Counted from the first letter of the stretch, positions 1 to 10,620 are shown. The stretch: DNA of 64,000 bases from Xanthostigma xanthostigma (GCA_963575645.1 OY754469.1:39328753-39392752), one strand, 5' to 3'. Translations and numbers: made by a program. Notes: generated by a model from the letters alone, not told the origin.

Positions 1-228
1 TACGAAATCTATGTAAAATGTTCTCCTCTTTCGTTTAAGACTGGTTTCAAACCGATCTGATTTAAATTGAGCGAGAAATTAGTAAAAAGCACGCACAGGG
101 TCAGGCGGAACGTTACGCGTTACGCGTTACGAACGTTACGTTACACTTTTTCGTGCATGCAGTCGGTGTTTTATCAATTTATAAGATTGGTGATTCATCA
201 ATTTATAAGACGTTATCACGTCAAAAAT
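1..228 (-). mobile_element. TTTTGACGTGATAACG element, copy 1, cut by window start
   Basis: This is the reverse complement of 15583-15816, ending at TATCACGTCAAAA. A short variable tandem (GTTACGC-like units) sits at 111-147, at the place where other copies carry GGAACGTTA-like units. The other end lies outside the window. Confidence 0.8.
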
Positions 229-883
229 TAAGACGTTAATATTCAAGTTTTCACTTCTGCCGGCACTCCCGGAGTGCAACCCGGAGTTTTTTCATCTCCC
301 AATTATAATAGCTATTTGTCGTGTCTGTAAAGCGGAAGTAAAATGTAGGTTGTTACTTTTCGCAAACAAACCAAATGAAATGTAACATGGTCGCACGCAG
401 CGACGACACCAACTGTCAGAAGTATTATTATGAAATCAGCTATTTTTTATAGGTGGTACGTGCAAATGTAGGTTAACAGGCGATTTTATCCGGAAATTTC
501 GGGGTTCCTTTTTCTTCGAGACTATTATCAACAACAATTATGTAAATGACGACAATGCATGATGAGATTTTCTTAATGGACGATTTTATTCCATATGTCT
601 TGTTAACTTACGGATCATTCCGTATATAATATGCCAGGTGCCAGAAACTTTCTCTCATCCTAATGTACACAGAGCGGGTACATAGAGAAAGCTTCTCTTA
701 TCCTCTGACAGTTCAGGGCCAAGCTTCGGCTCTTCGCCAGATATCGATCTCAAGTTTTCCGCGTGTCTCAGGGCTGGTTGGAAGATTTGAAGGAGTTTGA
801 GGCTAGGAGGTCGTAGCCTCCCATAAGGTACTGACCGCAGTTTTTGTTCTCAGTGCATACCTACATATTAGTTAGAAGTAGTT
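229..883. other. Unassigned AT-rich sequence
   Basis: I see no coding exon, tRNA or clear terminal repeat here. CCGGCACTCCCGGAGTGC near 259 is a small GC-rich palindromic patch. Confidence 0.4.
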
Positions 884-895
884 TTATAAAACTCA

Positions 896-1239
896 AATAT
901 TTGATTAACGTCTGATTAGAACTTTTCAATAAATAAAATTATCGACCACAATTTTTCTGACAGATATATTAACAAAAAATATACCAATTCAATACATTAA
1001 CGTTTCGGTCCGGATTTGGACCTGCTTCATAACTGATCTATATAATATAAAAATTAATTAATATTTCAATATTAAAATACTTTAAACGAATTTTATTAAA
1101 GACTAAATATTAATTAATTTTTATATTTTTAGATCAATTCTGAAGAAGGTCCAAACCCGGACCGAAACGTTAATGTATTGAATTTATATATTTTTTGTTA
1201 ATATATTTGTCTGAAAAATTGGTCGATAATTTTATTTAT
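896..1239. mobile_element. Penelope-like inverted-arm repeat with hammerhead-like cores
   Basis: Two inverted arms (about 900-1040 and 1110-1239) surround an AT-rich loop. A perfect 12-bp TSD TTATAAAACTCA stands at 884-895 and 1240-1251. Right arm, plus strand, 1140-1169: CTGAAGA, stem GGTCC/GGACC, GAAAC. The left arm carries the same stem and GAAAC on the minus strand (997-1031). The interior has no coding frame. Confidence 0.75.
1140..1169 (+). ncRNA. Hammerhead-ribozyme-like core motif
   Basis: CTGAAGA fits the CUGANGA box, GGTCC pairs with GGACC as helix II around AAACCC, and GAAAC then GTT fits the GAAA box with a minimal helix III. Such short helix III ribozymes are known from Penelope-like elements and act as dimers. 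Catalytic activity is inferred only from these boxes. Confidence 0.5.
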
Positions 1240-1353
1240 TTATAAAACTCAGCCACTTTGGGGGGGGGGGGTAGAGTAAATTGGCTGTACCCGCATTTAT
1301 GTATGATAATAATATTTAAAAATCAGCGGTCTTTATTGCGTTTACTGCATATA

Positions 1354-1870
1354 CAGTGTAACCTCTTTATAACGTCCTTCGTTATAACGAAAAACTCCCT
1401 ATAACGTAGAAAATTTTACAGTTTGGTTGGTTTACCTTAAAACCCATACATTAATACCCTCTTTATAGCGTAACAACCATTCTCTATTACGATGAAATAT
1501 GTTCATATTTAGGCGTATTTAACAGTGTAATTGTTTTTATACAACAAAATGAAGATGATAAAGAGGACGATTTTTAACCATCATCAACTATTCAACAAGC
1601 ACTTGATGCCGCTAAACTTATCGAAACATTCCTATTGTTTAATGAAGGTGATTCCACCACATCCCAAGAGTCAAGGCATGCATAATACTTAATAAAATAC
1701 AAAACAAATATTGGCATAGCAAAAACGCCAAGCAAAGTTAACAGACTACGTGGAATAAATTAATTAGGTGAAATTTGGTTATTTTTCTTTCTTCCCTCCA
1801 TATAACGAAAACTCTTTATAACGAAAAAAATGCTCGGTCCCTTGAGATTCGTTATAAAGAGGTTACACTG
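1354..1870. mobile_element. Tigger/pogo-like deletion derivative, copy 1
   Basis: TA-flanked ends CAGTGTAACCTCTTTATAAC and its complement lie 517 bp apart. Inside, 1548-1680 retains a transposase-C-terminus-like stretch: an acidic run, then QQALDAAKLIETFLLFNEGD. A near-identical 520-bp copy is at 26466-26985. The DDE core has been deleted. Confidence 0.85.
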
Positions 1871-2021
1871 TACTTTAATTATATACCGAGCATAGGAATA
1901 AAATCGCAATCGAACCAACTATAGGTACCTATATAAAAATAATTTTCCTACAGTGTTTTCAATTAAATATTTATTATATTTTATTAATTCCAGTAATTAT
2001 TGATTTAAAAGAAATGTATTG

Positions 2022-2194
2022 TCTATACTTATAAAAAGTATAATTACTGCTTTTTATCGACACAAACTTTTGAACGGTAACTCCAATCATCATGAAATGT
2101 CATCTCGGTAAACTAAGATGAATGTGCGTACTCATGTCCTTCCCTTTCCCCATTCGTCCTTTTGCACCCGGCTGAAACCGGGCGGGACCGCTAG
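2022..2194 (+). mobile_element. Short non-autonomous Helitron (Lep1-like)
   Basis: It starts TCTATACTTATAAAAAG. It ends with a 3' hairpin (CCCGG-loop-CCGGG), ten bases, then CTAG followed by T. It shares AACTTTTGAACGGTAACT and ATCTCGGTAAACTAAGATGA with the copies at 17546 and 31582, but lacks their 5' third. Confidence 0.75.
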
Positions 2195-2659
2195 TATTAT
2201 ATAAATTGTATAATGCATTAGCTTGAGTTTGATTTAATTCCGAGTTTATTTTCTTCTTTTAAGTTACATTTATATAAAAGCTTGTCTTTAAAAATGTTTT
2301 TTACTATAATTATATTTTTTTTAAATATGTAAGTATAGCCACAAGGAAGTAGGTATATGGAATTAGCAAAGTTCACTAATTATAAACACTTTAACTCGTT
2401 TCAAGTGTACACTGCAAATATTTACATTTCAACTATATATAAAAAGTCACGTTTATGACCAGATGTTTTCATTTGCGCAAATCGCTAATAACATGACTGA
2501 AAATGATTAAAAAAAAACGCACACATAACTAGACTCAGTGAAATATCTTCTGTTGTAACAGAACCGTACTTCATTTGTTTTTATAACAGGCCCCGTTAAG
2601 CCAGGGCAAACTTTGGGTGAGCCCGTGAGCAACGAAATAATCAAAAGATTCAAAAGCTA
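2195..2659. other. Unassigned AT-rich sequence
   Basis: No gene or clear repeat end seen. Confidence 0.4.
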
Positions 2660-2870
2660 ATGGGTGTTCCATTAGAGATTTTTTTTTTGACAGCTGTCAA
2701 TTCAGCCATATTGACCTCCATTTATTTTCTGTTTTAACATTTGGAAATAGGAAGGTTTGACATTCGTTAAAATGTCATCGTGTAGTACCAAATTTTCCAA
2801 GAAAAATCAGCTTCATCAATGAACCACATTTCCATCTCAACGGCTATGTAAACAATAACATTTTTTTTTT
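2660..2870 (+). mobile_element. IS630/Tc1/mariner relic with transposase fragment
   Basis: GGGTGTTCCATTAGAGAT at 2662 resembles a mariner-type end. Bases 2803-2862 encode KISFINEPHFHLNGYVNNNI, matching the region around the first catalytic residue (consensus like F-S-D-E-A-H-F-x-L-N-G-Y-V-N) of a widespread insect group. The catalytic D is N here. The element is a fragment; its other end is not found. Confidence 0.65.
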
Positions 2871-3685
2871 AATTTTTGTGGCGTGAATTAATGAATATTG
2901 ATCTGCCAAAATTAATTACTGTAATAAGGTCAGAGACCAGCTAAAAAACCCAACCACCTACCACACGAACAATACAAAATAAACAAAAATCCTTTTCCAA
3001 CAACAAAAACAATAAAGGGATCACTGCAGTCGTTAATAAAAATGATCAGAGCGTAAACCGACTAAACGAATAAATTTTGGACGCCAGGATCACTTAACGC
3101 TCTGATCAAAGATCAGCCTCTAGGTCCAACAAGGTGTGCCAATACTGCAGCAGTCACAAACTCCAAAAAAGCTGATAATATAAAACAAAATGAAATAGAA
3201 CCAAAAGAATACAATCCGACAACAATCTAGACAAAAGAAAATCCAAATAGTTCCCAAAACGATCGACTTTATCGTCGCATCCAAAAAACCATCATACATC
3301 TATCTCCTATCCGTCTTTTTCTATGTCCCCGTGCCGTCTGTCGTTATCAGATCAATTTCAAAATCACGAGCCTAGTCAAACACGCTGTCAAACGTTTGCT
3401 CTCTCGTACACAGACCGGTCACAATAGCTGCCTCTTCGTCGGCCAAACTACACGTCAAAAAATCCTGTCTCGTACTTGTTTTTGAAATGACAATATTCAA
3501 ACACATTAATTATATATAAAAGTTCACATAGACTCGTAATGAATTTTTTATTTCAGGGTAACAAAATTTTGAAATGCTATAGTAGATAATGTAGAACTTT
3601 GAAGTATAGCGTAAACTTTGTTATTTTTAAAGATCTTATAAACATTATATCGTCGTTGATATTGTAATTTTTAGAATAATCTTTA
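2871..3685. other. Unassigned stretch with strong A/C strand bias
   Basis: From about 2930 to 3480 the plus strand is rich in A and C with short CAA and CCA runs, unlike its neighbours. This is reminiscent of a decayed LINE ORF1 or 5' region, but no domain is recognisable and stops occur in all frames. Confidence 0.35.
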
Positions 3686-4084
3686 TGTAATATAAAAATC
3701 TCGTGTGACGATGTTCGACCGCGCTAATCTCCGAAACCACTTAAACCGATTTTAATATAATATTGTAAATGTGTCTCGATTGGTGCAACTTCGCTATAGG
3801 ATAATTTTTATTAAAGGTTGTGTACAAAATTACGATTTTTTGTCAAAAAAAACTGTTTTAATAACATACCTGATAGAATTTGCTAAAAGCTATTAGTTCA
3901 GAAGCAAACAAAAACTGTTTTAGTACCAAATAGCGACATCCGATAATATTTGATCAACGCTGTTAGTTCAGAAGCAAATCCGGTAGAATTTGCTCAAAGC
4001 TATTAGTTCGGACGCCGGGCCACAAACGAAATACGTTTTGCAGAATATCTATCGCACCCGGGTGAAACCGGGCAAGACCGCTAG
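3686..4084 (+). mobile_element. Helitron-like element, second family
   Basis: TATAAAAATCTCGTGTGACG begins a sequence shared with 44690-45080. It contains CGCTAATCTCCGAAACCACT and repeated GCTATTAGTTCAGAAGCAAA-like units. It ends with the hairpin CCCGGGTGAAACCGGG, ten bases and CTAG, followed by T, as in Helitron 3' ends. Confidence 0.7.
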
Positions 4085-4979
4085 TATAGATATAATTTTT
4101 AACTTTCGCCTAATCCTCATAACATATTCTTAATGAAGCGGGAATGGTTGGGTTATATCAAAGTATTACCAGACGGGTAAATTTTAATTGAACTATACAA
4201 AATTGCAGTCGTAAAAGACGCCATCCAAAGATAATCTTCGACATTCCAATTTTTTTGTTACCAAATCCACCATCTTGTTTTCAGATCCGCACGAACAAAC
4301 GCACTTCAATTGATTCTTTAAGATTTCAAAGGTATCGCAATAATGCGGTGGGGTCTTGTCTTCTAAGTAAACTACTTTTAGAAACAATAAAAAATAATAA
4401 TACACGGGTCGAATAGATAACATCCATTTTCGAAGTCAATTAAAAAGTAAAAAAAAATTGTGAAACGTTACAAGAGACGTGAATTTTATTTTTCGGAATT
4501 GAACAGTAAAAAGTTCAACTTTAAAAATGAAGTGCCACCCTGGCACAGACATTATAGTGTTTTTTATGAACCCTGCGCATGTGTAGGATGTAAACGACAT
4601 GTTATAATTATATTATGCAAAATTATGTAAATATTTGTATGACATCACAACATAATAATGGCTTAGGATTTTTTTAAGTTAAAATCTGCTTAAATTATTT
4701 AGTCCCAAACAATATTAAAATTACAAAACATTTAAAAAAACAAAACAATGCACAATACACTAGATTTATAATTGCAATATTTATATAATCCGAGACAATA
4801 TGGTGGGTAGTGGGCGCTATATTGGATTTTTATAGTCTGTGATACTCTTGATATTGTGACGAATTCAACGACATCGGATTTATCAAAATCGGTTCATCTC
4901 TAGAAGAAAACATCTATATCAAGTATCTATGCATATAGGTTGCTAAAATCATAACCATTCCTTTTGGCTTTGCCGTAAT
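4085..4979. other. Unassigned AT-rich sequence
   Basis: No credible exon. A 76-codon minus-strand frame at 4193-4423 has no recognisable feature. Confidence 0.35.
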
Positions 4980-5060
4980 AACATGAACCATTTAAAATGT
5001 CTGACACCTCGAATATGTTCGACACATTCGATGTGTCAGACAGTTTAAATGGTTCATGTT
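4980..5060. repeat. Long near-perfect hairpin
   Basis: AACATGAACCATTTAAAATG and CTGACAC on the left pair with GTGTCAGACAGTTTAAATGG and TTCATGTT on the right. A second palindrome (TCGAATATGTTCGA) sits in the loop. Possibly a tiny foldback element; no TSD seen. From 5061 to 5447 I see nothing further. Confidence 0.6.
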
Positions 5061-5447
5061 ATTTGTCAGAGAACATTATTTTAGCGTTTTGGTTGAAGTT
5101 TTTAAGCTATCCAACTAAAAAAACAAACAGTATAAATTTTTACATGTCGTCAAAACGACATCTTTCGGAAAATTTAGAGGGAAAACGCCCCAAAATCAAG
5201 AAAAGTCATAGAGGAAATAGGTGTCAGACTAGGCCTAATGAAGCCATATACAAAGTTTGGAGAGAGTATGTGTCAGTAAAATTATTGCCGACGGGCACTC
5301 TGATTATTAGCTTGACTCCGTAGATTTCTTTATTTATATCTTTTTTATAAATAAAAAAAAAATATATAGTTTGATGACAAGCATGCTTAGGTTATTTTTT
5401 AGAAGTCAAATCATATTAAGTATGTAACCATGCAAACGAAAAGCAAT

Positions 5448-5607
5448 CAAAATTCGTCAGTCCGACAAAAACTTTTGAACGGTAAGTTTGATCATCATGA
5501 AATTTGGACACAATATTCATCTCGGTAAATTAAGATGAACGTGCGTACTTATGCACCCCCGTCTCATTCGTTCTTTTGCACCCGGGCGAAACCGGGACGG
5601 ACCGCTA
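5448..5607 (+). mobile_element. Helitron 3' fragment (Lep1-like)
   Basis: It covers the 3' half only: CCGACAAAAACTTTTGAACG through the hairpin CCCGGGCGAAACCGGG to CTAG at 5604-5607. It closely matches 17700-17848. Confidence 0.72.
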
Positions 5608-6168
5608 GTTTATTTATATACGCCACTAAGCCCAATTGACTAGATTCTTTTTAATTTATTTTGAAACATTTGAGACATGAGAGCATTCACTGTCCGAAAT
5701 TGATCTGAAATTTTTCAGAATTATTTTGGAACATTAATTTCATGCAGATGATTCTCCATTCCGATATTTTGTCTTCTTTATCCCAGCTATAAAATCAGAC
5801 AAAAATATGTTTTCTATTGACAATATTATTACAGAACAATAATAATCGAAAATTATTTCCGTTCGTATTAAAAAAAGAGAACAATGGAAGTATACAAAAA
5901 TAGCTACCACGTGTCGTAATCCACCTCATAATAAAAATTAAATGAATCATAAAAAAACATCTGTTAATAGCAAGTCATTGTTAACTCAGTTCATTTGTTA
6001 TTCTCTACGGTTTATTTTTGTTTTATGTTTGAAAAAAAGTTTAATGTTGCGATATATTATTATTTTGTTTTGTATGAAATAAGGCCAATTCTCACGTGGC
6101 GACACAAGACGACGCAACTGCTTCCAAAAAATTTACCTGACTTCAAATGTTGCTATCTTCGCATAGTA

Positions 6169-7062
6169 GGGGAGGGAGGGGGAATGGCGCTTACTGGCTA
6201 ATGGCGCTCACCTCAGTAACTCTGTCAAAAAGAAACGTAGCGACACGTCACGTCGCGTGAAGCGCGAGGGGAGGGGGCCTCTAATAGCCAGCGTTGCAAA
6301 CGGACAGTCAGCTCGCGTCATGTGACCGTGAAGAGCGTTTCTTCGTTTGCGGCCGCACTGATCTAATTTTTATTTGGTGTTTTTTGTCGGTAAGTCCAAA
6401 ACTTTAATGCTTATTTAATTACTAATTTTACTTTTCTGCCAATAAACTATTCTATTTTGTGATATTGCAGGCAATTTTCAACAATCGTTTATGATTTTTT
6501 TAATTAATTACAAAACGACCGGTTGGGGTTATACCGCTCATCTGAGCGCCATTACCCCTTAGTGACTTATTTTTTTATTGTTTTAGATAGATATGCCAAG
6601 AAATCGTCAAAGGACCACCGCTAAAGTGGCTTGGACCGAAAGAAGCCCGTTTTCCACCCAACAGCAAGAAACTGAAATTGCTGAACAAGTTAAGTTGCTG
6701 GGCTCGCTATATTTTGGACTCAATGTTGCAGATTTGCGTAAACTTGTTTATAAATTTGCAGAGCGCAACAATATCAAAAACAGTTTTGATCAAAGCAGCA
6801 AAACAGTCAGATTAGATTGGGTACACTTCTTTATGAGACCCTGAGCGGCATTACCCAAAGTCAGGGGAAATGCCGCTCAAACATGTTTTTTTAATAATGT
6901 TTTCCTACTACTAGTAGGTGAAAGATATATGCTTTTGTTGTTAAATTGTTGATTACTCGATAATTAAAGACTTTGTTACTCTTGTTAACTTTGATTCATA
7001 ATAAATAATTTAAAAAATACACCATGTTTTCCTTAAGTGAACGCCATTCCCCCGTCCTACCC
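6169..7062 (+). mobile_element. pogo-like element carrying a DNA-binding-only ORF
   Basis: Imperfect TIRs GGGGAGGGAGGGGGAATGGCG and, at the right, CGCCATTCCCCCGTCCTACCC are flanked by TA on both sides. The motif AATGGCGCTCA or a near variant recurs near 6183, 6201, 6540, 6845, 6870 and 7042. A possible 5' UTR intron (about 6391-6585, GTAAGT to TTTTAG) precedes the ORF at 6593-6844. The catalytic domain is absent. Confidence 0.75.
6593..6844 (+). CDS. CENP-B-type helix-turn-helix ORF from pogo-like transposase
   Basis: The 83-residue ORF starts MPRNRQRTTAKVAW. Residues 24-83 (ETEIAEQVKLLGSLYFGLNV, then LRKLVYKFAERNNI, then LDWVHFFMRP) match the CENP-B-type HTH of Tigger/pogo and related transposases, where the pattern is E-x-E-L-V-x-x-L, F-G-L, R-x-L-x-Y-x-x-A, N-x-I and W-x-x-x-F-x-x-R. 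That domain binds the element's own ends. The ORF stops exactly after the domain, with no DDE region behind it. It could be a product of the internally deleted element acting as a repressor, or a passive remnant; the open frame favours some recent activity. It lies inside the TIR-bounded element at 6169-7062. Confidence 0.7.
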   Translation: MPRNRQRTTAKVAWTERSPFSTQQQETEIAEQVKLLGSLYFGLNVADLRKLVYKFAERNNIKNSFDQSSKTVRLDWVHFFMRP

Positions 7063-7180
7063 TAATCAATTTTAGTGTCGCATAACCTAGAAACTTAAAA
7101 GAACGACTTAAAAATCTGTATATATTTCGCATATAATCGAACCCGCAAATTTGGAAACCAATTTAGTGTGTCAAACCATT

Positions 7181-7532
7181 AGTTATGAAAATTTCAATTG
7201 ATTTTAGAAACACAGACGTGTTTATTGAGGGTCATTTTTTTTAGTAAAAAGTTTTATTAAGAATTAAGAATTGACCTTGAATCCCAGCTCTGAAGTTAGG
7301 CGGAGCACTACGAAACGAGAGTATGAGAGGAAAACACGTGAACCAGTTGTCAACCAAGTTATGAAAATTTAAATTGATTTTAGAAATACAGACGGACTTA
7401 ATGAGGGTCATTTTTTTAATAAAAAGTTTTATTAACTATATAAAGAATTGACCTTGAATCCCTACTCTGAAGTTAGGCGGAGCACTACGAAACGAAAGTA
7501 TGAGTGGAAAACACGTGAACCAGTGGAGTACA
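7181..7532. repeat. Direct tandem duplication, 176-bp period
   Basis: AGTTATGAAAATTT starts the units at 7181 and 7357. Both run through AGGCGGAGCACTACGAAACG to AAAACACGTGAACCAGT. Identity is high apart from a few substitutions and an 8-base indel. No function evident. Confidence 0.8.
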
Positions 7533-8990
7533 CAAAATAATGTAATAGTATAATGAATAGATAAACTATTTTAACGATAGCTTATCTGTCGTAGGTACGG
7601 AATGTGTTTATTAATGACCTGACATTACGTAAAGTATGGTAGTAGGCGCAGTGATTTTCTAGTGTACACACTAATACTCTCAAATCCTTTGATCCTATAT
7701 CTATTATTTGTATTTATCTGGCTTGGCTTATTTTCATTTAATTATGCACTATAATAAAAATGGATTAATGAATACCATAAAATTAAAAATAAAATTACAG
7801 ATCGATGTTTAAACAAACGATCACGACTTTAACGTTAATTAATTAATAAAATAACAGATGGAATATACAGATGTAAAAATTCAAGACACGATTATTTTGT
7901 TTGTACAGCAACGTGTAAAATATTAATTATACAGTACAGGTATATTCGAAAATAAATATACCGAGTGAATTTCATATATGTAAATAAGAATTTTACGTGC
8001 AAAATCATTATAATTCCTGTTCTCCTGATTTTTTAGAGTAAAAATGTGTTGAAATAACATTGAGCCCGATTTAAACCGTCTATACAATCTACATGATGCA
8101 TTTACTTAGTTATAAAAATGTTTACATGGTTTGGAGTATATAGGTATAGACCATAATTGAGGTTATTATTTTACGAATAGAGACAATTTATATAGAAAAA
8201 CGAGTTAGCGAGTTTTAACAATCACACGAACCATATCATTCCGTTCGAGATGGAAACTACATTTTTTGGCACGTACCTAATCCTATAAAATCGCTGGCTT
8301 TCACTTAATTTTCAGTTTTAATATTTATTTGATTGTTTATGAAAATTACGCCTACTTTGGGGGAGAGAGAGATTGTAAATTATAGACGCTCAACAGCTGA
8401 GGTCATCAGCGTCACGCCTACTTTGGATCGTCATGGTAACTGAAATATCGTTTATGGAAATTATACTGTTGAACTGGTTAGATCACAATGTGCTATATGG
8501 GCTATTTGTTGGCCGCTATGCAGACATGAATCTATTTTTTTATAAGGAGATATTAGCAAAAAATATAAATTTTCTTCCTACAATATATTCGGTATTTGGT
8601 AAAAATCGATGTTTATCCACTACTGTACTATAAAACCCATATCTACCCTACTCATCATTGCGCCCGATTTAACATAATTAATGTTTCTTAATTGGACAAT
8701 TAACAACGCCACTCCTGTAAACCATACACCGCTGGTAAAATTATATTATTACCAGACTGAACAGGTACAATTTATTAAATTTGAATTTAAGGTTCCTTTT
8801 TTTATGACAAGAATGATTATTTTTTTTAAAGTTGAGTTAATATAATACTTAATTTGTTGATTATTATTGACACTGCTTGTAATATTTAAATTTTATTGAA
8901 TTGCGTAGGGTATTTCAGTGATTTGTATTGTGATTAAACTTCTTCAAAACTATTTCCAACATTTTAATTCACGCACAACAAGCATTTAAC
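7533..8990. other. Unassigned AT-rich sequence
   Basis: About 1.4 kb without recognisable gene or repeat boundary. The 66-codon frame at 8433-8633 shows no family motif. Confidence 0.35.
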
Positions 8991-9100
8991 ACATTTTTTC
9001 TATAGTACCGAAATTATCGAATTTCTCGGTACTGGATCTCCTCTAGTACCGGGAAATACAAATTCGATTTCAGTACCGATACTGCAAACCCTAATAGACG
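8991..9100 (-). mobile_element. hAT-like terminal fragment
   Basis: On the minus strand, TAGGGTTTGCAGTATCGGTA is followed by repeated GGTACT/TACCGA motifs. This resembles one end of a hAT element; the partner end is not found, and the adjoining palindrome may have interrupted it. Confidence 0.35.
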
Positions 9101-9101
9101 G

Positions 9102-9817
9102 AGAGCTGGCTACGGAGAAAATGGGTGACTCGGTGCAGAGCTGAAAATTTGCAGAATAATAGGAGATAGTACAAGTAAGTAGGGAAAAAATTGCCAGAAG
9201 GCTAGGCGGAAGATAAAGAGCCGCCTGAAGGCGCTAATGTTGCAAAAAATCAGTGCACTTCTGGCAATTTCTATACTTATTCTGTAATTCAAAACTAGAT
9301 TATATATTATAATATATTATACATTATTTATAGTTATAAGGGCATACTGAAAATTCAAACATGATAAATAATAATTACATTCGACAAATATTCAAAATTA
9401 TTAATGTCATTTTGATAGAAATAAAATTAAATAAATTAATAAAATAACGTTGTTATAACAACGTAATTTTATTAATGAAAATATATGACGATTAATTTTA
9501 TTTCTATCAAAATGACATTAATAGTTTTGAATATTTGTCGAATGTAATTATTATATCATGTTTGAATTTTCAGTATGCCCTTATAACTATAATATAATGT
9601 ATAATACATATAATATACAATCTAGTTTTGAATTACAGAATAATTATAGAAATTGCCAGAAGTGCACTGATTTTTCGCAACATTAGCACCTTCTGGCGGC
9701 TCTTTATCTTCCGCCTAGCCTTCTGGCAATTTTTCCCTATTTACTTGTACTATCTCCTATTATTCTGCAAATTTTCAGCTCTGCACCGAGTCACCCATTT
9801 TCTCCGTAGCCAGCTCT
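9102..9817. mobile_element. 716-bp near-perfect palindrome (foldback element)
   Basis: The whole segment folds on itself: AGAGCTGGCTACGGAGAAAA at 9102 is complemented at 9817, and pairing continues to TAACGTTGTTATAACAACGT at the centre (about 9450). The arms differ at only a small number of positions by eye. Mirror-image reading frames on the two strands are a by-product. The element family is unknown. Confidence 0.85.
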
Positions 9818-10301
9818 AATTAGTCCATAAGCACAATATTTAGCTTCTGTGCATGCGTCGATGTCCCTTAAAAACTATAAATCACTTCCAACCGATGCGC
9901 CAAACATCCCATCTAAAATTTTGTTTCGATTCTTTTAACCGTTTGACCAAAACAAACAGACATTTTCAACAATCATCTCAGAAACATCTCGAAACGTTTG
10001 GTTTTCTGTCTGTGTATCCTAACTGGCCATCCAATCGAATTTTTACGAATAACTTTGTCCGTGAGTGTACAACAGGTAAGCGTTGTCATTACATATGCAT
10101 TTACATAGAGACAACGTGACGTGGATTCAGACGCTGGCAGGTAAACACGCGGCACGGTGGATCGCTCGGTTAGACAACACGGTAGCAGCTAACTCCGCAC
10201 TCACGGTGGCCAATCGGATTCTATCGAAGCACGATTAACCCTCGGTCACTTACTCTAAACGTGATCATTTATACAGGCTCTCTCAAATATTATAATATAA
10301 T
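9818..10301. other. Unassigned, less AT-rich sequence
   Basis: About 480 bases of more balanced composition. An 88-codon frame lacks known motifs. No splice-supported exon recognised. Confidence 0.35.
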
Positions 10302-10609
10302 ACGCGCCACGAATCTAAAAGGCTCGGAGGCTAGATGCGAATGCGGGCTTGCGCTTGTACAGTCTGTTGAAAAACTACAAACTCGCAACTCAACAAAACT
10401 AAAATAACAGTAACATCTTTACAATGGCATACTCGACTGTACTTTAAATCAAGAAAGTGACAAAGGCAACGAGCGATCACGGCCAATCATCGACGAGCGC
10501 ACGTTCTGTGCAGGTAGCTGGGAGGTGGTCGCAGTGTCAACGGCTCTAAAATGTGCCTTTGCGTCGCTGTTTGTGACTAACGTCCGAACCTTTTAGATCC
10601 GTGGCACGT
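10302..10609 (+). mobile_element. GCGCCACG-type miniature element, copy 1
   Basis: TIRs ACGCGCCACGAATCTAAAAG and CTTTTAGATCCGTGGCACGT are flanked by short AT palindromes (TATAATATAAT and ATTATACTAAT). About 308 bp. Interior shared with 42495-42776 and 63353-63667. Superfamily undetermined. Confidence 0.82.
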
Positions 10610-10620
10610 ATTATACTAAT

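Noticed and set aside
4997-5323. 108-codon plus-strand frame
   Set aside because: Its first third is the hairpin at 4980-5060, the rest is low-information sequence without a domain.
9110-9292. Mirror-image reading frames at 9110-9292 (minus) and 9628-9819 (plus)
   Set aside because: They are the two arms of the 716-bp palindrome read in opposite directions.
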